Shown here piece by piece: positions 13,774 through 17,103 of a stretch of DNA of 17,103 nucleotides. Location of the stretch: contig JBAZLV010000043.1 of the NCBI GenBank assembly GCA_041650055.1, positions 1 to 17,103 of the forward strand, read 5' to 3'. The position numbers and the translations under genes were made by a program. The stretch is from JBAZLV01 sp041650055 (GTDB lineage Bacteria; Nitrospirota; UBA9217). Numbering within the stretch: the first letter of the stretch is position 1; each line of letters opens with the position of its first letter. Below the pieces are notes generated by a model. That model saw only the letters and a list, made by a program, of their open reading frames with translations. It had not been told where the DNA came from and did not search any database.

Positions 13774-14343
13774 ATGGCCCATCGAGTATGTCCGTATTGG
13801 ATCGGATTTTTTTTAAATAACCCGCTTCGACGATTCTGGCATAATCCTGAAGAGATACTGCAACCATTTATTAAAAATGGAATGAATGTTCTCGATATCG
13901 GTTCTGCCATGGGATTTTTTGCTTTACCCATGGCAAGAATGGCGGGGCAGAACGGAAAAGTGGTATGCGTGGATGTTCAGGAAAAAATGCTTCTGGCTCT
14001 TCAAAAAAACGCCCGCAAGGCACAATTATCAGATAGAATTATTATAAGAGCATGCAAATCAGACTCGCTTAACCTAGGCGGTTTTGAAGGAACAATTGAT
14101 TTTGCGATCGCTTTTGCCGTGGTACATGAAGTTTCCCATCCCCGGCTCTTTTTTGCGGATATCTTGCGGGCGCTTAAGCCTGGGGCCAGTTGTCTGATTG
14201 CTGAACCAAAAGGACATGTTTCCGTTCGTGAGTTTGAACACTCTGTTGCCATTGCTCAGCAAGCAGGTTTACCTGTGTCAGGCAATCCGAAGATAAAGCG
14301 ATGCCATGCTGTCTTGTTGCATAAAACTGTTGAACTTGTTTAA
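13774..14343 (+). CDS. Class I SAM-dependent methyltransferase
   Basis: A 189-residue protein. NVLDIGSAMGFFALPMARM (about 33-51) is motif I of Rossmann-fold methyltransferases, VVCVDVQEKML follows as motif II, and IDFAIAFAVVHEVSH around 108-122 as motif IV/V. The substrate is unknown; similar small proteins are usually annotated only as methyltransferases. The ribosome-binding site is weak (GAAAGG ahead of ATG 13774). The gap after psd is 44 bases. A short A/T-rich hairpin with a T run follows the stop, so it may end a transcript. Confidence 0.85.
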   Translation: MAHRVCPYWIGFFLNNPLRRFWHNPEEILQPFIKNGMNVLDIGSAMGFFALPMARMAGQNGKVVCVDVQEKMLLALQKNARKAQLSDRIIIRACKSDSLNLGGFEGTIDFAIAFAVVHEVSHPRLFFADILRALKPGASCLIAEPKGHVSVREFEHSVAIAQQAGLPVSGNPKIKRCHAVLLHKTVELV

Positions 14344-14363
14344 GAGCGTATATGTGATCTATG

Positions 14364-14385
14364 AAAGATTCTTCAGAATTTTTTT
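14364..14385 (+). terminator. Weak putative terminator after methyltransferase
   Basis: A short stem GATTC (14367-14371), loop TTCA and GAATT (14376-14380) is followed directly by a run of T to 14385. The stem is A/T-rich and weak, so termination would be partial at best. Confidence 0.3.
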
Positions 14386-14424
14386 GATGAACGTGTAATT
14401 ATCTCTTGCTTATAGGAGGAGGGT

Positions 14425-14949
14425 ATGACATCTAATGATGGCAGAGGCTGGAATCCGTATCTTGCGGGTGCGTTGAGCGGGCTGGTTACACTTTTTGCTG
14501 TCCTGACCGCGGATAAATTTCTTGGTGCATCAACGACCTTTGTGAGAACAGCGGGGCTGATCGAGCAAGCCGTTGATCCGGAACGCGTGGCAGGTATGGC
14601 GTATTTTCTGAAGGAAGTACCGAAGATTGACTGGCAGTGGATGTTCGTAGTAGGAATATTCATCGGTTCCCTGATTTCGGCGGTTACATCCCAAAGCTTT
14701 CGGTGGAAAGCGATTCCGGATATGTGGGCTGAGCGGTTCGGCATGAGTGTTCCTAAGCGTGCGCTGGTAGCGTTTGTAGGAGGGATTATCGCCATGTTCG
14801 GGGCGCGGCTTGCTGATGGCTGCCCGAGTGGGCACGGGCTGAGTGGATCGTTGCAACTTGCGGTGAGTGGTTTTATTGCCTTGATCTTCTTTTTTGTTGG
14901 CGGCATCATTATGACCCGAATTGTTTATGGGCGAGGAGGACGGCGATGA
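14425..14949 (+). CDS. YeeE/YedE-family sulfur transporter, first half
   Basis: A 174-residue membrane protein with about four hydrophobic segments (near 12-30, 72-90, 113-130, 146-166). GASTTFVR (34-41) and LADGCPSGHGLSG (129-141, with Cys133) are YeeE/YedE signatures; the Cys sits where thiosulfate transporters pass the sulfur compound along cysteines. The protein is about half the length of a one-piece transporter, and the second half is the next gene, overlapping by four bases. GGAGGAGGG precedes ATG 14425. Transport of thiosulfate or a related sulfur species is inferred from the family. Confidence 0.88.
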   Translation: MTSNDGRGWNPYLAGALSGLVTLFAVLTADKFLGASTTFVRTAGLIEQAVDPERVAGMAYFLKEVPKIDWQWMFVVGIFIGSLISAVTSQSFRWKAIPDMWAERFGMSVPKRALVAFVGGIIAMFGARLADGCPSGHGLSGSLQLAVSGFIALIFFFVGGIIMTRIVYGRGGRR

Positions 14950-15473
14950 AACAGCTCATACTCGGACTGGTTACAGGAATCATGTTTGGTTTTCTGCTTC
15001 AAAAGGGACGAGTCATCAGATATGACAAACAGATCGGCGCGCTTCGGCTGATGGATATGACGATCGTCAAGTTTATGCTTTCAAGTATCCTTGTCGGAAT
15101 GATTGGCGTATATCTTCTCAAGGATATGGGAATCGTACAGTTGCAGATAAAGACAACGATTCTGGGAGCGCAGATTCTCGGCGGGCTCATTTTCGGACTT
15201 GGATGGGGTCTTCTTGGTTATTGTCCTGGCACTTCTGCGGGTGCTCTGGGGGAAGGCAGATGGGATGCGGTCTGGGGGATTCTTGGCATGCTGGTCGGGG
15301 CCGCACTCTTTGCTGAGGCATATCCTGCCTTAAAAAATTCAGTATTAACCTGGGGCGTATATGGGAAAATAACCGTACCACAGATGCTTGGTATTCATCA
15401 TTGGTTTGTTATTGTGGTATTTGTACTTGGCACAATTCTACTCTTCCGCTGGTTTGAGAAAAAAGGTCTGTAA
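14946..15473 (+). CDS. YeeE/YedE-family sulfur transporter, second half
   Basis: A 175-residue membrane protein that completes the pair. GIMFGFLLQKGRV (11-23) opens the first segment and LLGYCPGTSAGALGEGRWDA (89-108, Cys93) is the second Cys signature. Four to five hydrophobic segments follow the same order as the first half. The ATGA overlap indicates equal production and probably one heteromeric transporter. It could supply sulfur to the cluster-assembly genes 1.4 kb upstream, but co-regulation is not shown. The operon is closed by a strong terminator. Confidence 0.88.
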   Translation: MKQLILGLVTGIMFGFLLQKGRVIRYDKQIGALRLMDMTIVKFMLSSILVGMIGVYLLKDMGIVQLQIKTTILGAQILGGLIFGLGWGLLGYCPGTSAGALGEGRWDAVWGILGMLVGAALFAEAYPALKNSVLTWGVYGKITVPQMLGIHHWFVIVVFVLGTILLFRWFEKKGL

Positions 15474-15482
15474 GCAAATAAA

Positions 15483-15515
15483 AAATCCGACGGATGGTGT
15501 TTGTCCGTCGGATTT
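15483..15515. terminator. Bidirectional intrinsic terminator between convergent genes
   Basis: A perfect 12-bp stem AAATCCGACGGA (15483-15494) / TCCGTCGGATTT (15504-15515) with a 9-base loop lies between the stop of the sulfur transporter and the stop of the minus-strand gene. On the minus strand it is followed by a T-rich run (complement of AAATAAAAAA), and on the plus strand by only TTTG, so it is better for the minus-strand gene but probably serves both. Confidence 0.85.
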
Positions 15516-15531
15516 GTATGGCTGTGCCCTG

Positions 15532-15984
15532 TTATTGCTTTTTCCACTTACGCCAGCCTGCCCATAAAGGAATACCGGAATCATTTCTGAGCATCAGAAC
15601 ACTGTCACCTTTTTTTACCTCTTTTGCAATAATAGCCGGTTTTTCCTGGTAGGTAACTCGGGAACCGGTTACGTCAACTTTGTCTCCTTTTTGGATGATA
15701 ATATCCTGATTATCAAGATACCACTTTGGTCCGAGATGAACTTCTACGGTTTCTTTATCTGTTTTTACCATCATGTGTATTCCTGGGCGTTTGCTTTGTT
15801 CGAGAGTAAATGTTTGAATGACGTCTACGGTACCGCTGATGGTTTCGACCGTTGCCGGATTATACATCCTTGAATACTGACTGCCGGGTTCCCAGCTGTT
15901 TCTTGTTTGCTGTGCAAAAGAAAGCGAAACCATTACAAGCAATGCAACAATAAGAACAATTCCTGAAACGAGATGCTTTTTCAT
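15532..15984 (-). CDS. Small exported protein, probable OB-fold, function unknown
   Basis: A 150-residue protein on the minus strand. The start at 15984 follows AGGAGGA (complement of 15991-15997) by 6 bases; an earlier in-frame start at 16179 would lie in the riboswitch and promoter region and is not likely. Residues 1-25 are a Sec signal peptide (MKKHLVSGIVLIVALLVMVS then SFAQQ). The mature part has repeated beta-strand patterns, ISGTVDVIQTF, VEVHLGPKWYLDNQ and GDKVDVTGSRV, like a small OB-fold in periplasmic proteins of unknown role. The C-terminus is aromatic and basic (WAGWRKWKKQ). No cysteine occurs in the mature protein. I do not know a defined function. Confidence 0.82.
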   Translation of the reverse strand: MKKHLVSGIVLIVALLVMVSLSFAQQTRNSWEPGSQYSRMYNPATVETISGTVDVIQTFTLEQSKRPGIHMMVKTDKETVEVHLGPKWYLDNQDIIIQKGDKVDVTGSRVTYQEKPAIIAKEVKKGDSVLMLRNDSGIPLWAGWRKWKKQ

Positions 15985-16102
15985 ACGCTGTCCTCCTTGA
16001 AAGGTGTTGGCGATTGACCGCATGCCTTTAACTATAGCACGGCTTTTTTCCCAGGGATTCTGGCTTCGATAAAATAATTGCAAAAGGCAAATAAGTAATA
16101 AC

Positions 16103-16133
16103 TTGACAGTCTGCATAGGATTTGTTACATAAT
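16103..16133 (+). promoter_or_regulatory. Sigma-70 promoter of the riboswitch-pflB transcript
   Basis: TTGACA (16103-16108) is a perfect -35. The -10 is TACATA at 17-bp spacing (16126-16131) or CATAAT at 19-bp spacing (16128-16133), overlapping. Either gives a start close to 16139, exactly where the riboswitch P1 stem begins, which supports the promoter. Confidence 0.7.
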
Positions 16134-16138
16134 AAGTA

Positions 16139-16212
16139 CCGTGTGACTGGCGAACGTGGAATAAACCACGAGGAAGCACGGATATCCTTAAGAAAAGCCG
16201 AACGCCTGGGCG
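16139..16212 (+). ncRNA. ZTP riboswitch (pfl motif)
   Basis: P1 is CCGTG (16139-16143) with CACGG (16177-16181). The conserved GACTGGCGA (16145-16153) follows, then P2 GTGG (16156-16159) / CCAC (16166-16169) and the conserved GGAAGCAC. A linker of about 15 bases leads to GCCGAACGCCTGGGC (16197-16211), whose GCC/GGC ends form P3. GGCG (16149-16152) can pair with CGCC (16203-16206) as the pseudoknot. All these are hallmarks of the pfl motif, which senses ZTP/ZMP, a sign of low 10-formyl-tetrahydrofolate. Upstream of pflB is the position that gave the motif its name. Confidence 0.93.
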
Positions 16213-16247
16213 ACCCTCTGAATAAGCGGGGTACTCAGGCGTTTTTT
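16201..16247 (+). terminator. Riboswitch expression-platform terminator
   Basis: AACGCCTG (16201-16208) pairs with CAGGCGTT (16236-16243), followed by six T. The left arm uses the CGCC needed for the ZTP pseudoknot, so the terminator and the ligand-bound aptamer exclude each other. Ligand binding should therefore allow transcription into pflB. Confidence 0.88.
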
Positions 16248-16252
16248 ATTGG

Positions 16253-16277
16253 CAACCCCTCGATAAAGAGGGGGTTG
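16253..16277 (+). repeat. Second leader hairpin before pflB start
   Basis: CAACCCCTC (16253-16261), loop GATAAA, then GAGGGGGTTG (16268-16277) pair over nine base pairs with one bulged G. It lies six bases upstream of the AGGAGGG ribosome site of pflB and has no T run. It could shape mRNA stability or ribosome access. Confidence 0.6.
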
Positions 16278-16295
16278 AAAGCAGGAGGGAACGAT

Positions 16296-17103
16296 ATGGC
16301 GCGACGACAACCATTTAAACGAGGCCGCTGGTCAATCAAAACGGACATTCAGGATTTTCTTTATCGGAATTATACTCCCTACGAGAGAGGACCAGAGTTT
16401 CTTGAAGCCGCTACCCAAAGGACCCTGAGGTTGTGGGAAAAGGTGCGTAGTTTTATGACTGCTGAACGAAAGGCAGGCGGGGTACTTGATATTGATGTTA
16501 CTGTGCCCGGCAGTATCCTTTCGCATGGTCCGGGATATATTGATCGCAAAAAGGAAATCATTGTGGGACTTCAGACTGACGCTCCTTTAAAAAGGTCAGT
16601 AAAACCCGTCGGGGGTATCAGGCTGGTTGAGAAGGCATGCAATGCACGTGGAAAAACACTGAACCCTGCGATCGTGGATATCTATACCCATTACCGCAAG
16701 TCCCATAATGATGCAGTGTTTGCCGTCTATACCGAAAAAATGAAGCAGTTACGGAAACTCGGCATTATTACCGGTCTGCCGGATAATTATGCACGCGGAC
16801 GGATTATCGGTGATTACCGACGGGTTGCTTTGTACGGACTAAACTGTTTGATCGCAGAAAAAAAAGCTGATCTTGCAAAGATTGATGGAGCGATGGAGAC
16901 GAGGGCGCTTCGGCAACGAGAAGAAGTTGCGGATCAGATACATGCGCTTGAACAGATGAAAGTATTGGGTGAACGGTATGAACTCGACCTTTCTCGGCCT
17001 GCAAAAACGGCTCGAGAAGCCATTCAATGGACCTATATGGCCTATCTTGCTGCTGCGAAAGAATCAGACGGCGCTGCCATGTCCATGGGAGGGGTTGCTG
17101 CCT
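16296..17103 (+). CDS. pflB: Pyruvate formate-lyase (formate acetyltransferase), 5' part
   Basis: The frame is open from ATG 16296 to the right edge, giving 269 residues of an enzyme of about 750. AGGAGGG (16283-16289) is 6 bases before the ATG. IVGLQTDAPLKRSVKPVGGIRLVE, TGLPDNYARGRIIGDYRRVALYG and REAIQWTYMAYLAAAKES segments match PflB closely. The enzyme converts pyruvate and CoA to acetyl-CoA and formate by a glycyl radical. The two catalytic cysteines and the C-terminal radical glycine lie beyond the window, as would an activating enzyme gene. Control by the upstream ZTP riboswitch ties formate supply to one-carbon folate status. Confidence 0.95.
   Translation, partial: MARRQPFKRGRWSIKTDIQDFLYRNYTPYERGPEFLEAATQRTLRLWEKVRSFMTAERKAGGVLDIDVTVPGSILSHGPGYIDRKKEIIVGLQTDAPLKRSVKPVGGIRLVEKACNARGKTLNPAIVDIYTHYRKSHNDAVFAVYTEKMKQLRKLGIITGLPDNYARGRIIGDYRRVALYGLNCLIAEKKADLAKIDGAMETRALRQREEVADQIHALEQMKVLGERYELDLSRPAKTAREAIQWTYMAYLAAAKESDGAAMSMGGVAA

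Larger units (their letters stand above)
15985..16295. other. 311-bp intergenic region between divergent genes
   Basis: The left part (15985-16100) holds the leader of the minus-strand gene; a TATAGT (complement of about 16033-16038) could be its -10 box, but no good -35 was found. The right part holds the pflB promoter, ZTP riboswitch, terminator and a second hairpin, listed separately. No additional gene is evident. Confidence 0.6.

Noticed and set aside
1..17103. CRISPR arrays, tRNA or rRNA genes, transposases
   Set aside because: No regularly spaced direct repeats, tRNA-like cloverleaf, rRNA-like sequence or transposase motif was seen by eye.

Overview
The window reads as chromosomal DNA of a strictly anaerobic, Gram-negative-type bacterium. 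Ferredoxin-MinD ATPases, NifX/orange-protein-like proteins, a PAS-type sigma-54 activator and pyruvate formate-lyase together suggest Desulfobacterota, Nitrospirota or a related anaerobic lineage. This is inference from gene content; no rRNA or other phylogenetic marker is present. Base composition looks near 50% GC throughout, with no obvious foreign island.

Layout. (1) Positions 2-2317: the end of a glucosylglycerate-synthase-like glycosyltransferase, a small MscS-like TM-helix protein and a GT81 glucosyl-3-phosphoglycerate-synthase-like enzyme. This looks like a compatible-solute locus. (2) 2369-4579: a strong sigma-70 promoter overlapped by a perfect 24-bp palindrome, then a DUF134 HTH protein, a NifX-like protein and a PAS/AAA+/Fis sigma-54 activator. 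(3) 4583-13037: an array of TGCA-based sites and a good -24/-12 promoter precede a long, tightly packed series. It encodes a NifX-like protein, a Gly-rich zinc-ribbon protein, a DUF5320 protein, an orange-protein-like NifX protein, a ferredoxin-MinD ATPase, an FmdB zinc ribbon, a radical SAM enzyme, a ZIP metal transporter, a second ferredoxin-MinD ATPase and a NifU-Mrp fusion. After a 185-bp gap holding a degenerate inverted-repeat element come a fourth NifX-like protein, a thioesterase and a metallo-beta-lactamase-fold protein. (4) 13085-15473: phosphatidylserine decarboxylase, a methyltransferase and a two-gene YeeE/YedE sulfur transporter, closed by a bidirectional terminator. (5) 15532-15984 (minus): a small exported protein. 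(6) 16103-17103: promoter, ZTP (pfl-motif) riboswitch with terminator platform, and the 5' part of pflB.

The central region is the most interesting part. It has the parts list of the orange protein (ORP) complex known from Desulfovibrio: an ORP-like protein, paired ferredoxin-MinD ATPases, an Mrp ATPase and a sigma-54 activator. Here these are joined by an Fe-S scaffold fusion, a metal importer, a radical SAM enzyme and small metal-binding proteins. I infer a dedicated pathway for building or delivering a metal-sulfide cofactor, with metal imported by ZIP and possibly sulfur by the nearby YeeE/YedE pair. The individual families are known. The combined pathway and its product are hypotheses.
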